Positions 17,900 through 26,683 of a stretch of DNA of 64,000 nt are shown here, one piece after another. Source of the DNA: CAWHQZ01 sp963831645 (GTDB lineage Bacteria; Pseudomonadota; Alphaproteobacteria; Rhizobiales; Aestuariivirgaceae); the NCBI GenBank assembly GCA_963831645.1, contig CAWHQZ010000013.1:186001-250000 (forward strand). The letters are read 5' to 3'. The notes under the pieces are model-generated. The model did not search any database. It had not been told where the DNA came from and worked only from the letters and a program-made list of their open reading frames with translations. The translations under genes were made by a program, and so were the position numbers. Each line of letters opens with the position of its first letter. Positions within the stretch are counted from its first letter, which is position 1.

Positions 17900-18307
17900 T
17901 TGATTGTAAGAAACGACCATACGCGCTGTTCGGCGCCGACGGTGGTGATCGTCGATGATGATCCGGCAGTGCGAAGCTCCCTGCAGTTTTCCCTGGAGGT
18001 AGAGGGGCTTTGCGTCCGCACGTATTCGAACGGAACCGAATGTCTGCGCGCGGCGGCGTTTCCCGAGACGGGCTGTCTCGTCATCGACTATCAACTCCCG
18101 GGAACGAACGGTCTTGAGCTGTTGGCCGAATTGCGAAACCGTCACGTCACGTTGCCGGCAATCCTCGTAACCACGCGCCCCGCCTTGGCAGTACGGCTGC
18201 GGGCGGCGGCTGACGGGGTTGTGATCGTCGAAAAACCGCTTCTTACCGAGGATCTTTTTCGATGCATTCAGGCCATGCTCGCTGAGGGCGGGAGCGACGC
18301 GCGCTGA
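17900..18307 (+). CDS. Stand-alone response-regulator receiver protein
   Basis: About 135 residues; a single receiver domain with VVIVDDDPAVRSSL, phospho-acceptor Asp in LVIDYQLPGTNGLE and Lys in IVEKPLL. No output domain follows. The start is uncertain: there is no good ATG, and TTG at 17900 (or TTG at 17876) places the start after the FixK box. It resembles FixJ receivers and could accept phosphate from FixL, acting as a phosphate sink or feedback element like other single-domain regulators near fixLJ; this is inference. Confidence 0.8.
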   Translation: MIVRNDHTRCSAPTVVIVDDDPAVRSSLQFSLEVEGLCVRTYSNGTECLRAAAFPETGCLVIDYQLPGTNGLELLAELRNRHVTLPAILVTTRPALAVRLRAAADGVVIVEKPLLTEDLFRCIQAMLAEGGSDAR

Positions 18308-18342
18308 TCGCATGGCGCTCATCCGGGATGCCACACACGGTT

Positions 18343-18356
18343 TTGATCGAAATCAA
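18343..18356. promoter_or_regulatory. FixK box upstream of universal stress protein
   Basis: TTGATCGAAATCAA is a perfect TTGAT-N4-ATCAA dyad, 51 bases upstream of the UspA-family ATG. Confidence 0.85.
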
Positions 18357-18406
18357 GGAACTCGACGCGGGATTGCTATCTCGATGGCATACATCAGGAA
18401 AAGCTG

Positions 18407-19243
18407 ATGGCTTACAGGACTCTGCTCGTCTCGCTCAACGACACGGAAAAGCTGGATAATTTTCTGGAAGCGGCCGCGCGCCTGGGCACCGAGCACGATG
18501 CCCACATCATCGGCCTCTTTGTCATTCCCGGCCCGACGATCTATGCGGCAGCCGGACCCTATGCCGTGCCTGCGCTGTTCGACGCGCTGACGCGTGCGTT
18601 TGAGGAACAGGCGCCGCGAACCAGAGAAAGGTTCGAGGGGGTCATGCGACGCAATGGCCTGGCCTCGCAGTGGCTCGAAGCAAGAGCTGTAACGTCCGAC
18701 ATTTCCGAGACTGTGAACGATATTGGCCGCACTGCCGATCTCGTCGTCATCGGCAATGGCGGCCGCGATGGCGAAGTGGAGCCGGGATTTGCCGCCAGCG
18801 TGGTGATGGGAGTGGGCAGGCCGACACTCATCTTGCCCCGTAACGCAACGGCGGGCCTGGAGTTCAGCCAGATCATCTGTGGCTACGACAGGTCGAGGGA
18901 AGCTTCCAGGGCCATCCACGATGCGCTGCCCATCCTCACCAAGGCAGCGGATGTTCGCCTTGTGTGGGTTGATCCCTCGAAAGATGAGCAGGCGGCAGGA
19001 CCGCTGCCCGGTGCCGACATGGCTGCAAGCCTGGCCCGCCATGGAGTCAAGGCGACCGCGGAATCCATGCCGACGACCGGAATCAATCCGGCGCAGGCTT
19101 TGTTTACCAGGGCGCGAGATCTCGGTGCAGGCCTTATCGTCATGGGAGCCTATGGGCACTCGCGGCTGCATGAGTTTGTGCTAGGCGGGGCAACGAGGCA
19201 TGCCTTGGCGAACATTGCGGTGCCGCTGCTGATGGCGCACTAA
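18407..19243 (+). CDS. Tandem universal stress protein
   Basis: 278 residues with two UspA folds (about 1-140 and 150-278). The C-terminal copy has the nucleotide-binding signature G-x2-G-x9-G-[ST] in VMGAYGHSRLHEFVLGGATR; the first copy is degenerate at this site. The FixK box upstream and the neighbours mark it as a low-oxygen-induced Usp. The flavin-binding protein gene follows after 35 bases and may be in the same operon. Confidence 0.93.
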   Translation: MAYRTLLVSLNDTEKLDNFLEAAARLGTEHDAHIIGLFVIPGPTIYAAAGPYAVPALFDALTRAFEEQAPRTRERFEGVMRRNGLASQWLEARAVTSDISETVNDIGRTADLVVIGNGGRDGEVEPGFAASVVMGVGRPTLILPRNATAGLEFSQIICGYDRSREASRAIHDALPILTKAADVRLVWVDPSKDEQAAGPLPGADMAASLARHGVKATAESMPTTGINPAQALFTRARDLGAGLIVMGAYGHSRLHEFVLGGATRHALANIAVPLLMAH

Positions 19244-19278
19244 AAGGGTATGCGGTTGCTCTCGAGAACAGTGTCGCG

Positions 19279-19809
19279 ATGAGAATCGATGAGCTTGACG
19301 AGCTGGAATGCCTGGACCTGCTGACGCGCGTCCAGCGCGGAAACCTCGCCTGTGCCAAGGAGAACCAGCCCTATGTCGTGCCGTTCTTTTTTGCCTATCA
19401 GAAGGGCTACATCCACAGCTTCTCGACAGTTGGGCAGAAAATTGACTGGATGCGTGTCAATCCGCTGGTTTGCGTCGAAGCCGACGAGGTCGCCAGTCCC
19501 CAGGAATGGCGAAGCGTCATCGTTTTCGGCCGCTATGAAGAGCTGCCGGATAGCCCCGAGTGGAAGGCGAAACGCGAATTCGTTCACGAGCTCCTGCAGC
19601 AGCGAAGGATCTGGTGGGAGCCCGGCTACGCCAGGACCGTTCTCGGAGGCTCGTCCCGGCCGCTGCACCCCGTGTATTTTCAGATAGTTGTCGAAAAAGT
19701 AACCGGCCATCTGGCCTCCTCCGACACCGTGGAGGAACCACCACCGCGTATGGGTATGGCAAAGGATGGCTGGATGAAGAGAGTTTTGGCTCGTACGCGC
19801 TTCCGCTGA
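19279..19809 (+). CDS. Pyridoxamine-5'-phosphate-oxidase-like flavin-binding protein
   Basis: 176 residues with the split beta-barrel fold of the PNPOx-like family: L-x-R-x-x-x-G-N-L-A at the N-terminus, then YVVPFFFAYQKGYIHSFS and a W-x-S-V-I-V-F-G-R-Y strand. Members bind FMN or F420/heme and often act in nitroimidazole reduction or oxidative defence; the substrate is unknown here. The last 30 residues (after KVTGHL) are basic and not part of the domain. It is probably co-transcribed with the stress protein upstream. Confidence 0.85.
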   Translation: MRIDELDELECLDLLTRVQRGNLACAKENQPYVVPFFFAYQKGYIHSFSTVGQKIDWMRVNPLVCVEADEVASPQEWRSVIVFGRYEELPDSPEWKAKREFVHELLQQRRIWWEPGYARTVLGGSSRPLHPVYFQIVVEKVTGHLASSDTVEEPPPRMGMAKDGWMKRVLARTRFR

Positions 19810-19870
19810 CCGCCACAATCGTTTCTTCGACCTTGAACGTGCCGTGCACACGCTTGCGAAAGGACCTTCC

Positions 19871-20251
19871 ATGCCGCTGAAGAAGATACGCCTCGAACTC
19901 GCCCGCGATGAGGATTTTCCGGCAGGCAGCGCGAGCCATGGCTACGAGTTCGTTGCGCCGCTGAACAACAACGGTTCGATCGACGTAGAAGAGTGGGAAA
20001 GGAAGCGCGCCAAATGTCGCGTCCTCCGGTTCTGGGGCAGCGCGGAGCACGAGCACGGTCAACTCGTTCGCAAGCGCGGCGGTTCCTGGGCCTTTCACTA
20101 CCGGCAAGCGGGCGACATCAATGTCGACGACGAGGCCGGCTACCGCTTCGCCGATCATCTCTTCCGTAATGGCGAGTACGTCTCGATCCGCGAGGACGAC
20201 GAGGAGATGCGCACCTTCCGCGTCGTACAGGTCGACGACGTGCCCGGCTAG
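19871..20251 (+). CDS. Conserved hypothetical protein, acidic
   Basis: 126 residues, rich in Asp, Glu and Arg, without signal or membrane segments. The ATG at 19871 (MPLKKIRLELARDEDFPAGS) is preferred over one at 19844. Visible features are HGYEFVAPLNNNG, VEEWERKRAKCRVLRFWG and a DDEAGYRFADHLFRNGEYVSI segment. I do not recognise a named family. It sits 24 bases before the acetyltransferase fusion, which suggests co-transcription. Confidence 0.75.
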   Translation: MPLKKIRLELARDEDFPAGSASHGYEFVAPLNNNGSIDVEEWERKRAKCRVLRFWGSAEHEHGQLVRKRGGSWAFHYRQAGDINVDDEAGYRFADHLFRNGEYVSIREDDEEMRTFRVVQVDDVPG

Positions 20252-20275
20252 CTCTTGCGGGAACTGCCCCGCAAG

Positions 20276-22981
20276 ATGAGCACCTATCGGCTGGAGAGGC
20301 TCTTCGGCGCCCGCTCGGTAGCCGTCGTCGGGGCGAGTACCCGCGAACGCTCGCTCGGGCGCATTATCCTGAGGAACCTGCGTGAGGGTGGCTTCGCAGG
20401 CGCCATTCACGTCGTCAATCCCAACCATTCGAACATTGACGGGCTCTCGACCGTCGCCTCGCTTTCATTGCTCGGCGCGCCACCGGACGTCATCGTCGTC
20501 ACGGCGCCGCCGCAAGCCGTTCCCGGAATCGTGGCGGAAGCTGCGCGAACGGGCACGGCGGTCGCTGTTGTCATCACCGCGGGCCTCGGTCACGGGTCGG
20601 GGTCTGCCGTCGAACAGTGCGCCGAAGCGGCCCGGCCGCACGGTATGAGGCTCATCGGACCGAATGGCCTGGGTGTCCTCATCCCGCCCGTGAAGCTTAA
20701 TGCCAGCTTCGCCGCCAGGGCAGCGAAATCAGGCGATCTCGCTCTCATTTCGCAATCGGGCGCCGTTGCCGCTGCTCTCATCGAGTGGAGCGCCAGGCGT
20801 TCGCTCGGCTTTTCGGGAATCATTTCCCTTGGCGATGCGATCGATGTCGACTTCGGCGACCTTCTCGATCACTTCGCGCTCGACATCCGCACGCGCGTCA
20901 TTCTGCTCTATATCGAGGCGATCGGTGCCGCGGCGAAATTCCTTTCCGCGGCGCGCGCCGCAGCAAGAGTAAAGCCGGTGATCGTGATCAAGGCGGGCCG
21001 GCAAGCGCAGGGGGCCATGGCGGCAGCGACGCACACCGGAGCTCTTGCCGGCAGCGATGCTGTCTACGCCGCCGCCTTCCGGCGTGCCGGATTGCTGCGC
21101 GTCATGGACCTCGACGAGATGTTCGCCGCGGCCGAAATACTGGGGCGGCTGCAATCGCTTGCGGGTCGGCGGCTCGCTATCCTCACCAACGGCGGCGGGG
21201 TGGGTGTACTCGCCGTCGACCGGCTGGTCGAGCTAGGCGGAACGGTGAGTGAACTCGCCGCCGCGACCGTTCAGGAGCTTGAAGCTGTTCTTCCGATCGG
21301 CTGGTCGAAGGCCAACCCGGTCGACATCATCGGCGATGCAGACGGCGAGCGCTACGCGCGCGCCCTCGAGATCCTGCTGGCCGATGAGGGAAGTGATGCC
21401 GTACTGGTGTTGAATGTTCCGACGGCGCTCGCTTCGGCACCACAGGCGGCGCGTGCGGTAGTCGACGTTGTGGCACGCAAACACCGGCGCTCGAAGCCGG
21501 TGATCGCCGCATGGATTGCCGGGGACCCCGGCACGGGGCAGATCTTCGAATCAGCCGCCATTCCGCACTATGCGACTGAAGCCGATGCAGTTCAGGGCTT
21601 CATGCATCTCGTTCGTTGCCGTGAGTCACGCGATGCGCTCATGGAAACGCCGGAAGGTCTTCCCGAGGACTTCACCGGGGACATCGAAACCGCGCAGCAC
21701 ATCGTCGCGAAAGCAGCGGCGGAGAAGCGCAGCTGGCTCGATCCCCTCGAGAGCGGTGAGCTGTTGCGCGCCTACCGCATTCCTTCGGCGCAGGGCGTCC
21801 TGGCTCGCGATCCGGCCGAGGCTTTCAGTACCGCCCGACAGCTTCTCGAGAGCTCGTCGGCGCTGGTCGTCAAGATCCTGTCTCCGGACATCATACACAA
21901 ATCGGACGTACGCGGGGTTCGCCTGGGGCTTGCCAGTGCCGAGGCGGTGCGCAAGGCGGCAGAGGAAATTTTCGCTGCCGCAAAAGAGGCGAGACCCGAT
22001 GCCAGGATTGCCGGCGTCACCATCCATCCGATGATCACCCGGCCGCTTGCCCGGGAGCTTATCGTCGGTATCGCCGACGATCCGACGTTTGGTCCGGTCA
22101 TCGTGTTCGGGCGCGGCGGGACCGCGGTCGAGGTCATCGATGACAAGGCTCTGGCGCTGCCGCCGCTCGACCTCAGGATCGCGCGCGATCTCATGGCGAG
22201 AACGCGCGTTTTCCGGGTTTTGGAAGCGTATCGCGATGTTCCCGCCGCCGACCTCCAGGCGATCACGATCGTCCTCGTCAAGGTGGCGCAGATGGCCGCC
22301 GACCTGCCGGAAATCAGATCGCTCGATCTCAACCCGCTGCTTGCCGATGCCGACGGAGTCGTCGCTCTCGACGCCCGCGTGGCCGTCGCGCCTTTTGTCC
22401 CCGCCAAAGGCCGGAGCGCTCACGGAACTCGGCTGGCGATCCGGCCCTATCCGCGTCACTGGCAGCGGAGTGTCGCATTGCCCGAGGGTCTCGCCCTGCA
22501 CATACGGCCGATCCGCCCGGAGGATGAGCCGCTCGTCGTCGCCTTTTTCGCCAAAGTGAGGGACGAGGATCTTCGGCTGCGCTTTTTCACACCAGTCAAG
22601 GAGCTCACACACCCCTTCATCGCCCGGCTTACGCAACTTGACTACAGCCGCGCCATCGCCTTCATCGCCATCGCCGAAACGACTGGGGAGGTACTCGGTG
22701 CCGTGCATCTGCACGCCGATGCCAACCACGAAAACGGCGAGTTCGCCATACTGGTTCGCTCCGATCTCAAGGGCCACGGACTCGGCTGGATCCTCATGCA
22801 GCTCATCCTCGAATACGCCCGCGCCGAAGGCTTGAAGGCCGTCACCGGCCAGGTGCTGCGCGAGAACTACAGCATGTTGGCGATGTGCAAGGAGCTCGGG
22901 TTCGAAATCGGAGCGATCGCTGATGTGGACGGTGTGCTCTCTGCCAAGTTGCCGCTCGGGGGGACGAAGCATGTGAAATGA
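20276..22981 (+). CDS. Pat-type NDP-forming acyl-CoA synthetase fused to GNAT acetyltransferase
   Basis: 901 residues: CoA-binding Rossmann domain (about 5-135), succinyl-CoA-synthetase-like domains (about 145-460, with the conserved THTGALAGSDA), an ATP-grasp domain (about 490-700) and a C-terminal GNAT domain (about 735-895, RSDLKGHGLGWILM as acetyl-CoA loop). This is the architecture of Pat/PatZ lysine acetyltransferases, which acetylate and silence acetyl-CoA synthetase; synthetase activity (acetyl-CoA to acetate plus ATP) is also possible because the His-Thr-Gly motif is kept. ATG 20276 is chosen over 20255. In a low-oxygen island it would link acetyl-CoA flux to PHA and ATP yield. Confidence 0.92.
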   Translation: MSTYRLERLFGARSVAVVGASTRERSLGRIILRNLREGGFAGAIHVVNPNHSNIDGLSTVASLSLLGAPPDVIVVTAPPQAVPGIVAEAARTGTAVAVVITAGLGHGSGSAVEQCAEAARPHGMRLIGPNGLGVLIPPVKLNASFAARAAKSGDLALISQSGAVAAALIEWSARRSLGFSGIISLGDAIDVDFGDLLDHFALDIRTRVILLYIEAIGAAAKFLSAARAAARVKPVIVIKAGRQAQGAMAAATHTGALAGSDAVYAAAFRRAGLLRVMDLDEMFAAAEILGRLQSLAGRRLAILTNGGGVGVLAVDRLVELGGTVSELAAATVQELEAVLPIGWSKANPVDIIGDADGERYARALEILLADEGSDAVLVLNVPTALASAPQAARAVVDVVARKHRRSKPVIAAWIAGDPGTGQIFESAAIPHYATEADAVQGFMHLVRCRESRDALMETPEGLPEDFTGDIETAQHIVAKAAAEKRSWLDPLESGELLRAYRIPSAQGVLARDPAEAFSTARQLLESSSALVVKILSPDIIHKSDVRGVRLGLASAEAVRKAAEEIFAAAKEARPDARIAGVTIHPMITRPLARELIVGIADDPTFGPVIVFGRGGTAVEVIDDKALALPPLDLRIARDLMARTRVFRVLEAYRDVPAADLQAITIVLVKVAQMAADLPEIRSLDLNPLLADADGVVALDARVAVAPFVPAKGRSAHGTRLAIRPYPRHWQRSVALPEGLALHIRPIRPEDEPLVVAFFAKVRDEDLRLRFFTPVKELTHPFIARLTQLDYSRAIAFIAIAETTGEVLGAVHLHADANHENGEFAILVRSDLKGHGLGWILMQLILEYARAEGLKAVTGQVLRENYSMLAMCKELGFEIGAIADVDGVLSAKLPLGGTKHVK

Positions 22982-22996
22982 ATCGGCTCATGTGCG

Positions 22997-24061
22997 CTAC
23001 GTTTCCCGCCGATAGGGTCCGGAGATCAGCAATTCCCCTCCTGCATGCCACGGCGCGGGAATATCAGGTACCGAGTACCAGGTATCCTCCGCGCTGCCTT
23101 GCAGCGCGAGCTTCTCCGACCCGACGGCGCCCTGGGCTGTGGGGTGGACCCGGATCACCGCCGGGCCATCCGGCTGGAGCAAAGGCCAGCCTCCAAGCGT
23201 ACTTTGGAGCTTCCACCCGGCGCGAAGCGTCCGTGACAGGGAGACGAAGCGTGGCCATTCGTGGACCGGCGGCGAAGTCGGCGCCCTGAGTTCGTAAGGG
23301 TTTGCGCCAAGGGCGCCGAGGAGGCGGAGGTCATCGCCACTCCTCGCCGTGCCGCCGCATTTCACGCGAGCATAGACGCCGCAAAAGATGTGGCCGTAGG
23401 TCGTGCGCAGATGCAGCGGCATGTTGAAATCGGCCGCCTCACTGTCGGGATCGATCGAGGTCGCGTTACAGCGGCGGATGCCCCGCAGCACGTCGAGCTC
23501 CGCCGAGCCCGCCCCGATCCGCCTGCCGATGAGATCGAACTCCCGCCATGCCGGCAGCCCGTCGACATAGAGATTGCCCCTGAAGCGCAAGGGATCGATG
23601 GCCCTCCCGGCCGTGCGTGCGATCTCTCGTACGGTCGCGAGATTGATGATCGACACTCCGGTATCCGCGAAGTCCCAATAGCCGCCATCCGGGCGCGCCG
23701 GAGAAATCCGCGGTGCGCCGCCCTCGCGGCCTGGAAACCAGCGGGCCAGCGCGCGGTTGAGGCAGTCAAGATCAGAAGGCGAGCCGGCATCGATTCCCAG
23801 CTGCTCGCCGTCGGGAGACCGGAAGTAGAACACTTGCCCGCCGTCCCAATCGACGGAAAAGCGGGCAAGTTCCGGATTCCGTGACAGGTATAGGTAGGGC
23901 AGGGTTCCCCGGTCGCTGTTCGCTACATCGGGGAGAGGCGGCAAGAGGAGGGCGAGATGGCGGTCGAAAGGAATGCCCCGGCCGGCTTCGAAGGTCGCGC
24001 AGTCGACGTCATGACCTCGGAATCCCTTGACCGGATAGCGCCGGATTCGCACCACTCGCAT
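22997..24061 (-). CDS. MOSC-domain molybdenum-cofactor sulfurtransferase-like protein
   Basis: 354 residues: MOSC N-terminal beta-barrel domain (about 1-110, MRVVRIRRYPVKGFRG) and MOSC core (about 125-260) with the cofactor-binding RCNATSIDP motif and YGHIFCGVYARV. MOSC proteins bind a molybdenum cofactor and reduce N-hydroxylated compounds or carry sulfur. About 90 residues after the core, starting near YELRAPT, are not standard MOSC sequence. The start is ATG 24061, at the family N-terminus; the upstream in-frame extension looks non-coding. It converges with the acetyltransferase fusion 15 bases away. Confidence 0.88.
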   Translation of the reverse strand: MRVVRIRRYPVKGFRGHDVDCATFEAGRGIPFDRHLALLLPPLPDVANSDRGTLPYLYLSRNPELARFSVDWDGGQVFYFRSPDGEQLGIDAGSPSDLDCLNRALARWFPGREGGAPRISPARPDGGYWDFADTGVSIINLATVREIARTAGRAIDPLRFRGNLYVDGLPAWREFDLIGRRIGAGSAELDVLRGIRRCNATSIDPDSEAADFNMPLHLRTTYGHIFCGVYARVKCGGTARSGDDLRLLGALGANPYELRAPTSPPVHEWPRFVSLSRTLRAGWKLQSTLGGWPLLQPDGPAVIRVHPTAQGAVGSEKLALQGSAEDTWYSVPDIPAPWHAGGELLISGPYRRET

Positions 24062-24448
24062 TAGGGTTCTATTCCCTTCGCCTGCTGGCTCGCAGTTGCG
24101 TTCGATGTAGGGCCGTTCGGCTTGGCATGGCAAGGCGGTGACCGGCACCGACATCGCCAGGCGGGGCGCGGCTCCCGGTCCCGTCAAGAAATAGGGCAAG
24201 CCAAAAATCGCCAAGGCGATGGCGCTGGTGCGCTAGCATCTTGTAGCTTGAAGAACAAACGCTCGACGATCGCCTTGAAGATCTCATCTTGGAAGGCGAA
24301 TGTATCCGGCGCCTGCGCACCGAATGATGATCCGGAGCTTGGCCTATCCCGATGTCAGGGTGAGAGGTGGGAGAGACGTCCTCACCACACTGGTCCGCGG
24401 CCGAGGGCCGGGACAGCTCGGTGCTCTTGTCCATGAAAGGTTCTGACC
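24062..24448. other. Gap between MOSC and GST genes; possible small broken ORF
   Basis: No firm gene. On the minus strand 24184-24434 can be read as a small protein of about 80 residues starting MDKSTELSRPSAADQ and containing DTFAFQDEIFKAIVERLFF, but only with one frameshift near 24345. No ribosome site was clear. Treat as a weak candidate. Confidence 0.25.
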
Positions 24449-25090
24449 ATGTACCGCCTCCATGCTTTCTGTCAGTCCGGCAACAGCTACAAGGTCGCCT
24501 TTTCTCTGCGCGCGCTGCGGCAGCCATGTGAGATGGTGTTCGTCGACTTCATGCGTGGTGAGACGCGCGCTGCGGCATGGCGTGAACAGACGAACGAGAT
24601 GGGCGAGGCGCCGGTCCTCGAAGACGGTCCGCGCCGTTTGACGCAGTCGGGCATGATCCTCGCGTATCTCGCCAACAAACATGGTCGCTTTGGCGGCTCG
24701 GGCGAGGACGAGAAGCAGGAGATCCTGCGTTGGCTGCTGTTCGACAACCACAAGTTCACAAGCTATTTCGCAAGCTACCGCTTCGCCAAGGCGTTCGGCC
24801 CGAGCGCGCCGAACCCGGCGGTGATGGCGTGGCTAAAGGGCAGGATCGACGCCGCCTATGCGATCGTCGACAAGCACCTCGCACCTCGGAAGTTTATCGT
24901 CGGCGACGCACCGACGATCGCCGATTTTTCCCTGTGCGGCTACGTGTTCTATCCGCGCGAGGAAAGCGGATACGACATTGAGGGGATGTACCCCAACATC
25001 GCGGCGTGGATGGGGCGCGTACGCGAAATCGACGGCTGGGCATCGCCGTACGACATCCTGCCGGGCGAACGTTTGCAGCCGAAGTGGTGA
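24449..25090 (+). CDS. Glutathione S-transferase family protein
   Basis: 213 residues: thioredoxin-fold N-terminal domain (about 1-80, MYRLHAFCQSGNSYKVAF, then the G-x-x-P-V-L glutathione-binding turn EAPVLEDG and LTQSGMILAYLA) and an all-helical C-terminal domain with the capping motif TIADFSLCGYVF. It conjugates or isomerises substrates with glutathione; the substrate is unknown. Ser or Cys near residue 8-11 (CQSGNS) is the probable catalytic position. Confidence 0.92.
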   Translation: MYRLHAFCQSGNSYKVAFSLRALRQPCEMVFVDFMRGETRAAAWREQTNEMGEAPVLEDGPRRLTQSGMILAYLANKHGRFGGSGEDEKQEILRWLLFDNHKFTSYFASYRFAKAFGPSAPNPAVMAWLKGRIDAAYAIVDKHLAPRKFIVGDAPTIADFSLCGYVFYPREESGYDIEGMYPNIAAWMGRVREIDGWASPYDILPGERLQPKW

Positions 25091-25414
25091 GCAAAACGAG
25101 CGGATTCGATGCGGCGTTCCGCGGTCGGATGCGCACCGCGTGAGGGAGGAGACGGTGAACAGCAACTCGAAGCGCCCAACGATCGTCCGCATCTGGCGGG
25201 GCCGAACCCGGCGGGACCGGGCTGAAAGGCCTTCGATAGTCATGCGCGAGAGAGAGGCCGCCGGCCATGACGACCGGGCGGATCGCAATTCTCCTGGGCC
25301 TGAGCCACCAAGGTCGATGTTTGGCTTCCTGCAAGTTGCGTACCCGAGGTCAAGTTGCGCACAGCATGGACTGCAAAGACTTCCCTACATGTAACCCCAT
25401 AGTTAAAATTGCGC
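25091..25414. other. Intergenic gap upstream of the oxoacid dehydrogenase operon
   Basis: 324 bases without a credible gene. It carries a short direct repeat CAAGTTGCG (near 25,332 and 25,352) and falls in GC content just before the E1 alpha start, as expected for a promoter. No specific regulator site was recognised. Confidence 0.4.
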
Positions 25415-26683
25415 ATGAAGCAAGAGCAGCCGCTCTCCCTACACATTCCTGCCGCCCGCTTCCGACCGGGCGACACTCCTGATTTCGGCTATCTCAAGCT
25501 GCCCAAAGCCGGCGAGGCCATGCGTCCAAAGGTCGACGCCAAAGCCTCCGAAACGCGGGACCTCGCCTATGGGCTGGTTCGCGTCCTCGACGACCAGGGT
25601 AAGGCGGTCGGCCCGTGGAATCCGAAGCTCGATGCCGAGACGCTGCGCAAAGCGCTCCGCGCCATGATGCTCACGCGGGCGTTCGATGAGCGGATGTTCC
25701 GCATGCAGCGGCAGGGCAAGACGTCGTTTTACCTGAAGTGCACCGGCGAGGAGGCAGTCGCGGTCGGCGCGGCGTTTGCTCTCGAGCGCGGCGACATGTG
25801 CTTCCCCACCTACCGGCAGCAGGGCTTGCTGATCGCGCGCGATTGGCCGCTGCTCGACATGATGTGCCAGATTTACACCAACGAGCTCGACCGTCTGAAA
25901 GGCCGGCAATTGCCGATCCTCTACTCGGCTCGCGAGGCAGGCTTCTTTTCACTCGCCGGCAATCTGGGCACGCAGTTTCCGCAGGCGGTCGGCTGGGCGA
26001 TGGCGTCCGCCTACAAGCGTGACCGGCGGATCGCCGCCGCCTGGATCGGCGAAGGCGCATCGGCGGAAGGCGACTTCCACCACGGGCTCACGTTCGCCGC
26101 CGTGTACCATGCGCCGGTCATCCTCAATCTCGTCAACAATCAGTGGGCGATCTCGTCGAGCCAGGGGGTCGCCGGCGGCGAGGAAGCGACCTTCGCCTCG
26201 CGGGCCATCGGCTTCGGCATGCCCGGTATTCGCGTCGACGGCAACGACTTGCTCGCGGTTTACGCGGTGACGCGCTGGGCCGCCGATCGCGCCCGCTCCA
26301 ATCACGGCCCGACCTTGATCGAGCTCTTCACCTATCGGGTCGCGCCGCACTCGACGAGCGACGACCCGAGCCGCTACCGCCCCGGCGATGAATGGCAGCA
26401 TTGGCCGCTCGGCGATCCCGATCGAGCGTCTGAAGACACATCTCATTCACGCTCGGCGAATGGAACGAGGAGCGCCACGAGAAGCTCACGGTCGAGCTCG
26501 AGGAGCAGGTTCGCGACCGCCAATGCCGAGGCGCAAAGACATGGCGTTCACGGTGAGGGCCCGCATCACGATCGCGCGCACTCGATGTTCGAGGACGTCT
26601 ACAAGGAAATGCCCTGGCACCTCCGCGAGCAGCAGGCCGAGCTTGCCCGCTTCAAGGCGACGGGCGGGAGCAAACCCGAATGA
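25415..26683 (+). CDS. bkdA1: Branched-chain 2-oxoacid dehydrogenase E1 alpha (local compensated frameshift)
   Basis: E1 alpha of the thiamine-diphosphate decarboxylase that acts on 2-oxo acids from Val, Leu and Ile. The N-terminus PLSLHIPAARFRPGDTPDF is typical of bacterial BCKDH E1 alpha, and the ThDP motif runs from GEGASAEGDFHH to NNQWAIS. The start is ATG 25415. Between 26,418 and 26,520 the frame is wrong: the expected PIERLKTHLI and EWNEERHEKLTVELEEQV segments appear in the other frames, and frame is regained at NAEAQRHGV, giving a false Ser/Arg-rich stretch. The stop overlaps the E1 beta start (ATGA). Total length matches the family (about 410-430). Confidence 0.9.
   Translation: MKQEQPLSLHIPAARFRPGDTPDFGYLKLPKAGEAMRPKVDAKASETRDLAYGLVRVLDDQGKAVGPWNPKLDAETLRKALRAMMLTRAFDERMFRMQRQGKTSFYLKCTGEEAVAVGAAFALERGDMCFPTYRQQGLLIARDWPLLDMMCQIYTNELDRLKGRQLPILYSAREAGFFSLAGNLGTQFPQAVGWAMASAYKRDRRIAAAWIGEGASAEGDFHHGLTFAAVYHAPVILNLVNNQWAISSSQGVAGGEEATFASRAIGFGMPGIRVDGNDLLAVYAVTRWAADRARSNHGPTLIELFTYRVAPHSTSDDPSRYRPGDEWQHWPLGDPDRASEDTSHSRSANGTRSATRSSRSSSRSRFATANAEAQRHGVHGEGPHHDRAHSMFEDVYKEMPWHLREQQAELARFKATGGSKPE

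Noticed and set aside
22997..24214. Longer MOSC protein starting at 24,214
   Set aside because: The extra 51 residues do not resemble MOSC; the family N-terminus begins at 24,061.
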